A DNA stretch of 12,843 bases, taken from Candidatus Thalassarchaeaceae archaeon (GTDB lineage Archaea; Thermoplasmatota; Poseidoniia; Poseidoniales; Thalassarchaeaceae). This document shows positions 1 through 8,000 of the stretch, piece by piece. The first letter of the stretch is position 1. Each line of letters starts with the position of its first letter. Under the pieces are notes generated by a model. That model did not search any database. It was not told the DNA's origin and saw only the letters and a list, made by a program, of their open reading frames with translations. The DNA lies in contig JAQXFA010000011.1 in the NCBI GenBank assembly GCA_029250565.1, positions 1-12,843 on the forward strand, read 5' to 3'. A program made the translations under genes and the position numbers.

Positions 1-1250
1 GGTTCTGACCATCCGACCTGTACTCGTATTGATGATGGCCTACCTCCAGATTCTACCTGCATGTTGTGTTGTCCTTCAGTAGATGGTGTAAACGTATTAT
101 TGCCTACATCTATTGAATCATCTCCAGAAACCCCATCAACAGACCAATTGAATGTCGCATCAGGGATGATGTTTCCATCTAGGTCTGTTGCAATCGGATT
201 CAATTGCAAAACCTCTCCTGTTTCAAGATTTGAATCATGCCCATTTATGGATACTAATGAAATTCTTCCTACTCTAACATCTAATACCAATTCATCAGAC
301 ATGTTTACATTTCCACTCTCTGGCCCATTGTATTCTGCTCGAATAGTCCAATTCCCAACGAGTGTCCCATCAAATGTGGCTTGACTCCCGTTTCCAGATA
401 CCCAAGCATTTGCTTGTGGTGCAAGGGTTGACCAGTTACCATCAACTTCGATAAGGTTGCCTCGTATATCTGCGATTGACATAGTCAAATCAACCGATTC
501 GTCAGATGTAAGAATTGTTCTTTCTGCATTCACGACTAAATCAACACCCATTCCCCGGCTAACATTAACTTCCGAAGATGAAGTGAATCCACTTGTAGTT
601 ACAGAAATTGTTTGAACTCCTGTTGGTCCTGGATACCAGATTGCAGGTTGATGGACGAAGCCACCGATATTAGTTTCAAAACCTGGAAGTACATTTATTC
701 CAGAACCCTCGGGTATCGTCCAACCTGAACTAGGAACAAAGATTGGAGCTGTATTACCTCGTGAATCTGTTTCCATAACTACAAACTCGATAGTTTCATC
801 CGCAGTTACATTATTCTTGTTTCCAATTAATTCAATGCTTTGAGTTGCGCCTATGGTTACAATTACCTCAATCGAAGCGACGGCATCTGCAGCGCATGCC
901 CAGACAGTGTGGTTCCCGATTGTATTTGGATAATATATTGCATCGCCACCCCCTTGAGGATTGATGCTTCCATCACTCACAGTCCACTCGGGAGTTCCTC
1001 CGAGATCATTTCCATCAGAATCTCTTAGAGTAGCAGTAAAAATTCTGCTTTGATCTGCTGGTAAGGTAACGGGTCCTGGTGGTAGAATTGTAATAGAATC
1101 AGTATTTGCTGGGCCAGAGCAAGTTCGACCAGAAGCCTTCTCGCTTTCATATCCAACTTCATTATGCAATTGTTCACTTAGAGTAGGAATGTAGGAAGTC
1201 GAAACTAAAAATAAAATTGAGAGTAAAATGGTAGAATATGCTCTTCTCAT
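1..1250 (-). CDS. Secreted Ig-like-domain repeat protein, C-terminal part cut off by window edge
   Basis: The frame is open from the start codon to the left edge (416 complete codons, no stop), so this is the N-terminal part of a larger protein. It opens with a signal-peptide-like segment (MRRAYSTILLSILFLVS). Four Ig-like (Big-type) modules follow at about residues 51-134, 135-233, 234-328 and 329-413. Each has a 'D-x-x-G-N' turn and a 'W-x-[V/I]' strand. Two cysteines (C44, C119) bracket module 1 and may form a disulfide. No DNRLRE module is present, unlike both upstream neighbours. In-frame ATGs lie at 1265, 1259 and 1250. I chose 1250 because a GGAG at 1263-1260 then has a 9-base spacer, but 1265 or 1259 would add only 3-5 residues. 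By analogy with its neighbours the missing part should hold more Ig-like modules, a membrane helix and a cytoplasmic tail. The molecular function is unknown; a cell-surface structural or adhesive role is inferred. Confidence 0.85.
   Translation of the reverse strand, partial: MRRAYSTILLSILFLVSTSYIPTLSEQLHNEVGYESEKASGRTCSGPANTDSITILPPGPVTLPADQSRIFTATLRDSDGNDLGGTPEWTVSDGSINPQGGGDAIYYPNTIGNHTVWACAADAVASIEVIVTIGATQSIELIGNKNNVTADETIEFVVMETDSRGNTAPIFVPSSGWTIPEGSGINVLPGFETNIGGFVHQPAIWYPGPTGVQTISVTTSGFTSSSEVNVSRGMGVDLVVNAERTILTSDESVDLTMSIADIRGNLIEVDGNWSTLAPQANAWVSGNGSQATFDGTLVGNWTIRAEYNGPESGNVNMSDELVLDVRVGRISLVSINGHDSNLETGEVLQLNPIATDLDGNIIPDATFNWSVDGVSGDDSIDVGNNTFTPSTEGQHNMQVESGGRPSSIRVQVGWSE
12..1100 (-). 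repeat. Four tandem Ig-like modules (protein-level repeat) in the leftmost gene
   Basis: Successive modules of about 85-100 residues share the pattern: small hydrophobic strand, 'T-[A/S]-D-E', alternating hydrophobics, 'D-x-x-G-N', 'W-x-[V/I]', then a glycine-led strand ending in 'V-x-V-x-x-G'. The repeats are diverged at DNA level and are visible only after translation. The order of modules resembles modules 3-6 of the middle gene, which points to common descent rather than independent assembly. Confidence 0.75.
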
Positions 1251-1259
1251 TTTCAACAT

Positions 1260-1263
1260 CTCC
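1260..1263 (-). promoter_or_regulatory. Probable ribosome binding site (GGAG) deciding the start at 1250
   Basis: Read on the minus strand, the junction runs from the TAG stop (1276-1274) through a GGATGGAG stretch to three in-frame ATGs. GGAG at 1263-1260 is 9 bases before ATG 1250, close to the 8-base spacer of the neighbour's clear site. The other two ATGs overlap this motif or touch it. The match to the archaeal anti-Shine-Dalgarno is only four bases, so this is a modest call. Confidence 0.4.
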
Positions 1264-1273
1264 ATCCTATCAT

Positions 1274-4200
1274 CTAACCTGTTTGATGCCATGTTCCATC
1301 GGCATCAATATCCCAGCGAGATGGATTTCCTTCACCATCTAAGTACCAACCTGCTTCCCCTTGGGTAGTACCTGACATTGCCTTCATTATCCCCTCTTTA
1401 CGCACGTCTGTCTGACTTGCTTGAGTTTCTTGAGGCGCTGGTTCAACCACTTCCTCTACTACTGTTTCTTCGGGTGGGGTGGGTTCTTCGTGGACATTTA
1501 TCTCAATGCTTGTAACTTCTTCTTGTGGTTCGTCACTGACTGAAATTTGTTCGCTGGATTCTGCAATAGGATTTCTAACACTTTCATCATAAACCATTTC
1601 GTAGGCAGCAATTTGTTCATCATTCCAGCCTTGAGTTCTACCCCATTCCCAAACTTGTTCGGTTGTCCATGTAGATTCTTCTATCTCAGTTTCTTGACTG
1701 ATTTGGGCATCTGATGTGCTATTCGTCCATACTTCAGGTTCTGTTTGCTCAATTTGTGGAGGTGTAGTTGCAATTGCTGGTGCTTCTGGTGCTGCCGGTA
1801 TTGGCGGTTCGCTGGGGCTAGCCATTTGGGGCATCTGTTGATATCCACCCCATTGTTGCTGAGACATTTGTGGTTGCATTTGATTGAAGGCTTGGCGTGC
1901 AGCCGCTCTTGCTTTCTTTGATGGCTTATATCCAGCCATTGGGTCGATTGTTTTTAGTGGTTCATTGACTCCAAAATGGTGGTCAAGCGCTTCTTCCTCT
2001 TCTCTGCTTCTTTGTCGTAGTCTTGCTATTAACAGTACAAACATTACGACAGTCGCTCCAATTCCGGCCCACAGGCCAGTGGCCAAATTTGAATCCCCGA
2101 ATGCCTTTAGAGGGTCTGCTGAAACATCAATGAAAGCTTCACCTTGAGCGGTTCCATAAACAACATTAATTCTTTGTTGGGACCCTGAATTCTGAATTAC
2201 CATCTGCCAAAAATCACCTGTAGAATGACCGAATTTACCAGCACTACTCGTTAATTGAACATTGTCTGGATTTAGTGAAATTTTGTTACCGCCGTAGTCA
2301 TAGGCAGTCACTTCAACATCAACAATATCACCGGTCTTAACATTCTCTTTGGCAATACTAATTACAATGTTAACGACCTCTCCATGAAGTACAGTTATCG
2401 ATACTGTACCGTCTGCAAGACCGGATTGGAACTGCAAGTTATGAGTGCCGGCTCTAATTCCTCTTAGCAGATATTCGCCTGCTCTAGTACCGTTGGCCAA
2501 ATCCACACTGTTGTGAGGGATGGACCATGTCACATCGCTACCGAAGTCATTTCCATCAAGGTCGGTTGCATTAATTTGAATACTAGTTATATTTCCACTT
2601 TCTACAATTAATCCATTAGTTTCCAAGGCTCTAATTGTGTGTGCAATTCCCGGTTGAATATCAATCCCTAAAGAAGCGAATACACCTGCTGCTTCAACTT
2701 CAATTTCATGGTGGCCAGATAGAACAGGATACCATATTGCATCATTTGTTCTCATATCTTCTGTTCTATCTGTTTGTGAGCCTTGGTGAATAAAACTCCA
2801 GTTTAATTGAATATCATTTAATTGATTTCCATCTTCATCAAAGAAAGTGGGTTCGAAATCAATCCAACTATCTGCTGACACTTGTGATCCTTCACCAGCA
2901 AGAATAATCTGTGCTAGGGATCCTGGGATGACTTCCAGTACTAAATGGGTTGAAAAATTGTTATTCCCATCATTATATTCCGCTTTGATTGTCCAATTAC
3001 CAGCAACAACTCCCTCAAATTGAGCACCGTTTTCAATCGGGCTTAGCCAAGGAGCGGCATCAGGCTCTAAAACCAACCAAGTTCCATTTACTTGCCAGCG
3101 ATTTCCCTTGGAATCTTCTGCTGTAAGAGTCAAAGGTAAAACGGCATCAGCACTAATTACTTCAGTTTCAGTAGAAATTAACAGGCGGTCCACCGAACCA
3201 TGTGTGACATTAATTGTGATATTCGACCATTCTTCTTCAACATGAACGCCAACCTGCCAAACACCTTCTCGTCGTGGGAGCCATTCAACACCAGCAGGAG
3301 TCATTCTGAAATTTCCATCTTCAGCACTCCAATTTGAAAGCGGTATTCTTACAGGAACAACATTTCCCATTACGTCAAGCCAGTTCACAATTAGAAGAAC
3401 CGCTTCATCAGCAGGCTGGGAGCCGTTAGGGGGTATTAATTCGATAGAGGACAACGCACCGGGTGTTACCTCAACATAGGCGTGCCCACTAGCCCCACTG
3501 GTGCTAGTAGCATTGATTCGCCAAGTCCCCACTTCGCCACCAGTGTAGATGCCAACGCCATCGACCAGTCCACTATCTACGTTCCAACTAATTGAGCCAG
3601 CTGCTTGATTTGGAAGTAAATTCCCAAGTCTATCAGTGACAGTGTAAATGATTGGAACTTGTTCGCCTGAGGCAACAGATAAATTAGATTCAATCGAAAT
3701 GTTAGTTGCTGAACCGGCTGATACAGTGATGTCAGCGGTAGCGAATAATGACTGCCATGTCACAGTAACTTGGTCTGAACCTATCGTAGTTGGTTGGTAG
3801 TATCCGGTTTCATTTACGATACCATAATCTGAATACCAAGTCAAAGTAGCACCATCAACAGTGTTTCCATTTGCGTCAACAAAGGTGGAGTTAAATTGGA
3901 AAAAGTCATCAATTGTTAATTCAACCGATTTTGTTTCTAGATCAAGATTGACTGGTGTCCCTGGGTCAACTTGCAAAGACAAGGAGCCCTGCACTCCTGC
4001 AATAGTTGCAGTAATTTGTGTAGTTCCCGCTATATCCGGGGTGAAAAGCCCACCAGAGTCAACTGAACCAGTGTTAGAGGACCACGAAGTCATACCAGTA
4101 ATAGGATAACCAGTACCACTTCTGGCTTGAGCTTCTAAATTAAGGAGGTTATCAGCATCAATACGGTGTGGCGGTTTTGGAAAGACATCAACCCATTCTG

Positions 4201-4957
4201 TTGTAATGGGTAAGGCACTGACTCCCCAATTGTATGTGACATTGAGGCGAGGTCTTTCAGATGAGAAAACATACTCACTTGAATGGAAGGTTGCCCATTC
4301 TTCACCCCATGCTGGCCCGGTTAAGAGTACAGATGCAGAGGGGTCATTTCCATTGATATAGCGTTCATAAGCAACTTCAACAGACCTTGTAACATCAATC
4401 TCAATCCATCCTTGAGAAGTTATTGTCACCTCGTCCATCAGGCCACCGGAGTCATCGTTTCCAAGTGCCCCTCCAACTGTCCAAGAATTCCAATCAGTGG
4501 TATCTGCATCCCAGTCCTCATCATATACTACCCAACTTCGGATTTCTGGCTGACCACTAAACTGTTTGACATCCAGTGCCAAAGTTGCAGATTGTATTGT
4601 CACATTGGTGAACATACCGGCTTGAGATAATTCGATTCCAAATAGCGTATTCCAGCGACTGCTAGCATTTGCTGAGAAGCCAGCCTTCAATTCATTGTCA
4701 CTGCCGTAATTGTTGGTTGGTTGTGCTGCACTCAACCAAGTATCTTGAATCCCATGATTTCCTGAACTTCCCACCCAGTAAGAGTTTCCTGCCGAGCCGT
4801 TACCAAAATCTGTATAGTCATCATCGTTTGGAGCGGGGGGTGTTGAAGAACTAAAAACCTCATTTTCATCGATTAAATCGTTATTTTGAGTGGCAATAGC
4901 CCAAGGGCTAACCACGATGATTGCAATCATCAGAGATACCAGAGGGTTGCGGAACAT
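1274..4957 (-). CDS. Membrane-anchored surface protein: DNRLRE domain, about eight Ig-like modules, one membrane helix, long Trp-motif tail
   Basis: Complete gene, 1227 residues, ATG start with a good AGGTGAG site 8 bases upstream. Residues 1-22 form a signal peptide with a likely A-I-A cleavage site. A DNRLRE-type module spans about 58-244 ('Q-D-T-W-L', 'W-I-E-I-D-V-T', 'F-H-S-S-E-Y...R-P-R-L-N-V-T-Y'). About eight Ig-like modules fill 250-945. A single membrane helix at 957-979 is followed by basic residues (ARLRQRSR), placing the array outside and residues 980-1227 inside. The tail holds a Q/M-rich stretch (1022-1046), a Trp-containing probable helix (1095-1125) and a C-terminal 'G-W-Y-x-D...R-W-D...G-T-W' motif. 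There is no cysteine anywhere, and about twenty N-x-S/T sequons lie in the ectodomain. DNRLRE modules elsewhere occur in surface and carbohydrate-binding proteins; the ligand here is unknown. A surface-layer-associated, adhesive or glycan-binding role is inference. Confidence 0.92.
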   Translation of the reverse strand: MFRNPLVSLMIAIIVVSPWAIATQNNDLIDENEVFSSSTPPAPNDDDYTDFGNGSAGNSYWVGSSGNHGIQDTWLSAAQPTNNYGSDNELKAGFSANASSRWNTLFGIELSQAGMFTNVTIQSATLALDVKQFSGQPEIRSWVVYDEDWDADTTDWNSWTVGGALGNDDSGGLMDEVTITSQGWIEIDVTRSVEVAYERYINGNDPSASVLLTGPAWGEEWATFHSSEYVFSSERPRLNVTYNWGVSALPITTEWVDVFPKPPHRIDADNLLNLEAQARSGTGYPITGMTSWSSNTGSVDSGGLFTPDIAGTTQITATIAGVQGSLSLQVDPGTPVNLDLETKSVELTIDDFFQFNSTFVDANGNTVDGATLTWYSDYGIVNETGYYQPTTIGSDQVTVTWQSLFATADITVSAGSATNISIESNLSVASGEQVPIIYTVTDRLGNLLPNQAAGSISWNVDSGLVDGVGIYTGGEVGTWRINATSTSGASGHAYVEVTPGALSSIELIPPNGSQPADEAVLLIVNWLDVMGNVVPVRIPLSNWSAEDGNFRMTPAGVEWLPRREGVWQVGVHVEEEWSNITINVTHGSVDRLLISTETEVISADAVLPLTLTAEDSKGNRWQVNGTWLVLEPDAAPWLSPIENGAQFEGVVAGNWTIKAEYNDGNNNFSTHLVLEVIPGSLAQIILAGEGSQVSADSWIDFEPTFFDEDGNQLNDIQLNWSFIHQGSQTDRTEDMRTNDAIWYPVLSGHHEIEVEAAGVFASLGIDIQPGIAHTIRALETNGLIVESGNITSIQINATDLDGNDFGSDVTWSIPHNSVDLANGTRAGEYLLRGIRAGTHNLQFQSGLADGTVSITVLHGEVVNIVISIAKENVKTGDIVDVEVTAYDYGGNKISLNPDNVQLTSSAGKFGHSTGDFWQMVIQNSGSQQRINVVYGTAQGEAFIDVSADPLKAFGDSNLATGLWAGIGATVVMFVLLIARLRQRSREEEEALDHHFGVNEPLKTIDPMAGYKPSKKARAAARQAFNQMQPQMSQQQWGGYQQMPQMASPSEPPIPAAPEAPAIATTPPQIEQTEPEVWTNSTSDAQISQETEIEESTWTTEQVWEWGRTQGWNDEQIAAYEMVYDESVRNPIAESSEQISVSDEPQEEVTSIEINVHEEPTPPEETVVEEVVEPAPQETQASQTDVRKEGIMKAMSGTTQGEAGWYLDGEGNPSRWDIDADGTWHQTG
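2123..4210 (-). repeat. About eight tandem Ig-like modules in the middle gene
   Basis: Approximate module limits in residues are 250-331, 333-413, 414-498, 499-585, 586-677, 678-768, 769-856 and 857-945. Boundaries were set by eye at the recurrent 'V-x-[P/A/H]-G' linker that joins one module's last strand to the next module's first. The family resemblance is to bacterial Ig-like domains (Big_1/Big_2 type), which serve as rigid stalks in adhesins and surface proteins. The last module is the most divergent. Confidence 0.75.
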
Positions 4958-4963
4958 GACATC

Positions 4964-4979
4964 GCCTCACCTATGAGGC
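4964..4979 (-). promoter_or_regulatory. Ribosome binding site of the middle gene inside a small hairpin
   Basis: On the minus strand GCCTCA and TGAGGC flank a TAGG tetraloop, a perfect 6-bp stem. The Shine-Dalgarno AGGTGAG (4972-4966), 8 bases before ATG 4957, lies in the loop and the 3' arm, so a folded stem would hide most of it. The ribosome binding site itself is a confident call because it closely matches the complement of the archaeal 16S 3' end. Regulation by the hairpin is only a possibility. Confidence 0.6.
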
Positions 4980-5017
4980 ACGCCTTCATTCATCAAATAT
5001 CCCCCGATATGTTGCAG

Positions 5018-5043
5018 AAGGTGTCTCCTTAAGGAGACACCTT
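5018..5043. repeat. Perfect 26-bp palindrome
   Basis: The 13-base arm AAGGTGTCTCCTT is followed directly by its exact reverse complement. As RNA it can form an 11-bp stem closed by a UUAA tetraloop, which should be very stable. As DNA it is a symmetric site suited to a dimeric regulator. It lies 30 bases after the stop of the giant gene and about 60 bases before the next start. Possible roles are an mRNA 3'-end or processing hairpin, an operator, or a transcription-pausing element. A standard intrinsic terminator is unlikely because no T tract follows on the minus strand. Confidence 0.8.
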
Positions 5044-5073
5044 GTTTGGTAAACGATGATTGGTAGTTTCTAC

Positions 5074-8000
5074 TTAATCTTCCCAAACTTCCCAGTCATC
5101 CATGTCAACAGAACGGTACCACCAGACGCCTTGCTCATCTTCCCACCATTCTGTGCCATCTTCATCTACTGATATATTTGGATCACTTTCTCCACCATCA
5201 GATTCTGATTGTATTTCTTCCTCAACATAATCGTCAGAAAGGGTTTCAGGTTCGTCGTATTCTCCTTCACTAACGTCGTCATAACTCTCATATTCTTCAT
5301 AGAATTCATCGTCATCCTCATCATCAGCCCCAGCTCTCTTTAGTAGCACAACTAGAGTGGCAATTACTCCAACCACAATCAATGCCAAAAGTCCAGCACC
5401 AATATAGTACAGAGTTCCACCAGCCTCAAAGAATCCAAACATAGTTTGTGCAACTTGGACAAATTCTGAATCATACTTTTCCTGTGCTACAACAGTAACT
5501 TCTGATTGCCCTTCATCAAGCATGTAGATTTGCCATTGAGAATTGGAAACCTTAGTGGTGACGTGAAGTTCTCCACCGTGATAGACAGTTGCTTCATCTG
5601 GGACCTCTATTTCATTTCCAAATGCATCAAACGCTCGTACATCGATAGTAATGGTTTCCTGTTGGCGAACATTTGTGCTCGGGCTGATAGTCATCTCTAG
5701 AGTTTCAAGAGTTGATGGGGTAACAGTAACATTCCAAAACCCAAACTTATCTGCGTATGAGTACTTTAGGCTATAACCGCCCATTGAAGTACCATGCCAC
5801 GAATATTCCCCTACATCTTCTTCGTCGGTGAAGTCTGTTGCTGGACTACCTGACCAATCAACATCTATTGCGAATACATTTCCATCTGAGTCTGCAGCAG
5901 ATAATTCGATTGAAATTGTAGCACCTGCTACTAATGTATTAGCACTTGGATTCTGGTATAGTACTGCTGCCTCTCCATGGTTTACTGTTACCTCCACAAT
6001 GGTTTGATATGGGCCTGATATAGCACATATTTTCCAGGTACCTTCTACAGAAGCATCCCAGTTGTAGCCGTTGCTTCGTAAGGTGTCAGTTAATTCATTG
6101 CCCCAGTTAATACAGGAAGGTGGTTGCGTAGTTGGGCTATTTGCATCCCAAATGAACCAACTTAATACATCTGATGCCAACAGATTTTCGTTTTGGTCTC
6201 GAGTAATTGGATTCAATGCCAAGGTTTCATCTGCAGTCATTTGAGTTCCATGTCCAGAAAGTACAATGTTGGCCAGTGGTCCTTCCTCAACTGTGAACAA
6301 TTGTGAATCAGTCATTGCAGTAACCCCATTATGCATGTAAGTTGCAGTAACGGTCCATGAGCCAACTGTAACAGCTTCAAATTCAGCATATGCAAGTGAG
6401 CCAATCAACCAACTTTGGTCGGCCATAGATTCATCTATTTCCCAAACATCAATAGCGCCAATCCACTCGTTTCCATGTTGATCATAATTGAATGCATCAA
6501 TCGATACAGAATCTCCTGACATAACAATCTCACTACTGCTAATTCTTATGTCAATTCCAACTGCTTCTCCATGTGTGACTGATATGATTATTCTAGTCGT
6601 GATACCTTCTAAAGTAGCATCAATCGTCTGTGTGGCTGCACCGATTGGACTCCAGCGAACTGGGGCCTCTTCAAACAGAGTACCATCAGATATCACCCAA
6701 GCAGTTGCTGGTAGAGTGACATTCAATCGATTTCCACGAACATCAATTCTAACCGTATCAATTGTCAAATCTTCATCTGCTGTTAATGAATATGTAGTTG
6801 GAGTTACTTCAAGGTCCAAAATCGCACCATGTGTGGTTTCAATAGTCTGCACTATTGATAGTCCATAACCGGTTGTAAATGTCAGATTCCAAAATCCGAC
6901 TTTATCAGCGGTGTATTCACCAACTTGAGAAATATTACCATCCTCAACGGTCCAGTTAACCGACAAGAGTCGATATGGTGTGACTGGATTATCATGTGCA
7001 TCATAAGCAGTCCAATTGAAATCTCGAGTTTCACCAGCAGGGATAGAAGGGAAACCAGTCATCACAATGTAATCTGGTAATCCTTCGGTAACCATGATTT
7101 GTAGGGATAATGAACCCCCACTCCAAGTAACATTGACCCACTGTATTCCTATGTTCCAAGGCATATAGGTAATGGCTCCTAACGGAGTTGTATGTGAATT
7201 TCCTTCTGCGATTGAACCATTCGTTACAGTAAATGATAGTGCGACTCCTGGAACTAAATTGCTGTTCGCATCAAGCACATTGAACCACATTGAAACAGAT
7301 TCATCACTGGTTATCGTAGAGGCCAATGGTCCACCAATTAGGGTGGTTGGAATTCCTGGTTGGACAATGATTGTGTGGGTTATAATTACTCTACCAAAGC
7401 GGGCAGATATTGTCACATTCCCAATTTGATCAGGGGTAAAGAATCCAGTACTATTTATGATGCCGTCTGAAGTAGTCCATTCGACATCTCCACTGATTAT
7501 TTGATTATCAACATCAAGTAAAGTTGCAGATATTTGTACTGATGTGTCCGAGGTAGTAGTTCCAGCACCTGTGAGTGAAATGTCAAATACATTTGTGTAA
7601 TTGAAGGAAAGAGTTGGTCGGTGACCAACATTCGCGGCTTCACTGTTGGAAAAAGTTGCAGTGAATTGAGGTGTTCCTTGGGATACCGGTTGTGGCGTTC
7701 CAATCAAAACAACCGAGAATGTCTCATTGACATTTGCGGCTAGAGCGCCGCTGATATCAACATAGAACCAACCTGCTTGTGAGGTTGCCATTATTCTAAC
7801 AGTTCCTAGAGCAATTGTGCTTCGGTCACTTCCAGCACCAATTCCAGCAGATGTCCAGTTGTTACCAAGTGATGCTTGATTCCAATTTGCTTGGTCCTCG
7901 CGGAAGTTGCTATTTAGCAAAGCATAAGCGGTAATATCCATCCAACCTGAGGTTGGGGCTGATACCGATTCAAGCCATATTGCCAGTCGCCCAGAATGAG

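Larger units (their letters stand above)
4958..5073 (-). other. Intergenic spacer between the giant gene and the middle gene
   Basis: This 116-base stretch is the only sizeable non-coding gap in the window. In transcript order it contains a perfect 26-bp palindrome about 30 bases after the upstream stop, a short ATATC/GATAT inverted repeat around a G run (5010-4997), a weak TATA-like GATATTTG (about 5001-4994), and the hairpin with the Shine-Dalgarno site. No T-rich terminator tract follows the palindrome. The spacer could hold a separate promoter for the downstream pair, or may simply be transcribed through as part of one operon. The sequence alone does not decide this. Confidence 0.6.

Noticed and set aside
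61..384. Plus-strand open frame of 107 codons near the left edge
   Set aside because: It is antisense to well-supported Ig-like modules 3 and 4 of the left gene; the minus-strand frame has a signal peptide and domain pattern, this one has neither.
4994..5010. ATATC-CCCC-GATAT inverted repeat and GATATTTG as a promoter
   Set aside because: The arms are only 5 bp and the TATA match is weak; in an AT-rich gap this is expected by chance, so it is mentioned only within the spacer entry.
5018..5043. Palindrome as a standard intrinsic terminator
   Set aside because: On the minus strand it is followed by CTGCAAC rather than a T-rich tract, so only a non-standard role in 3'-end formation remains possible.
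6488..6868. Longest plus-strand open frame inside the window (126 codons)
   Set aside because: It lies wholly opposite the giant gene's Ig-like modules, lacks a ribosome binding site or recognisable domain, and its composition is that of an antisense shadow.
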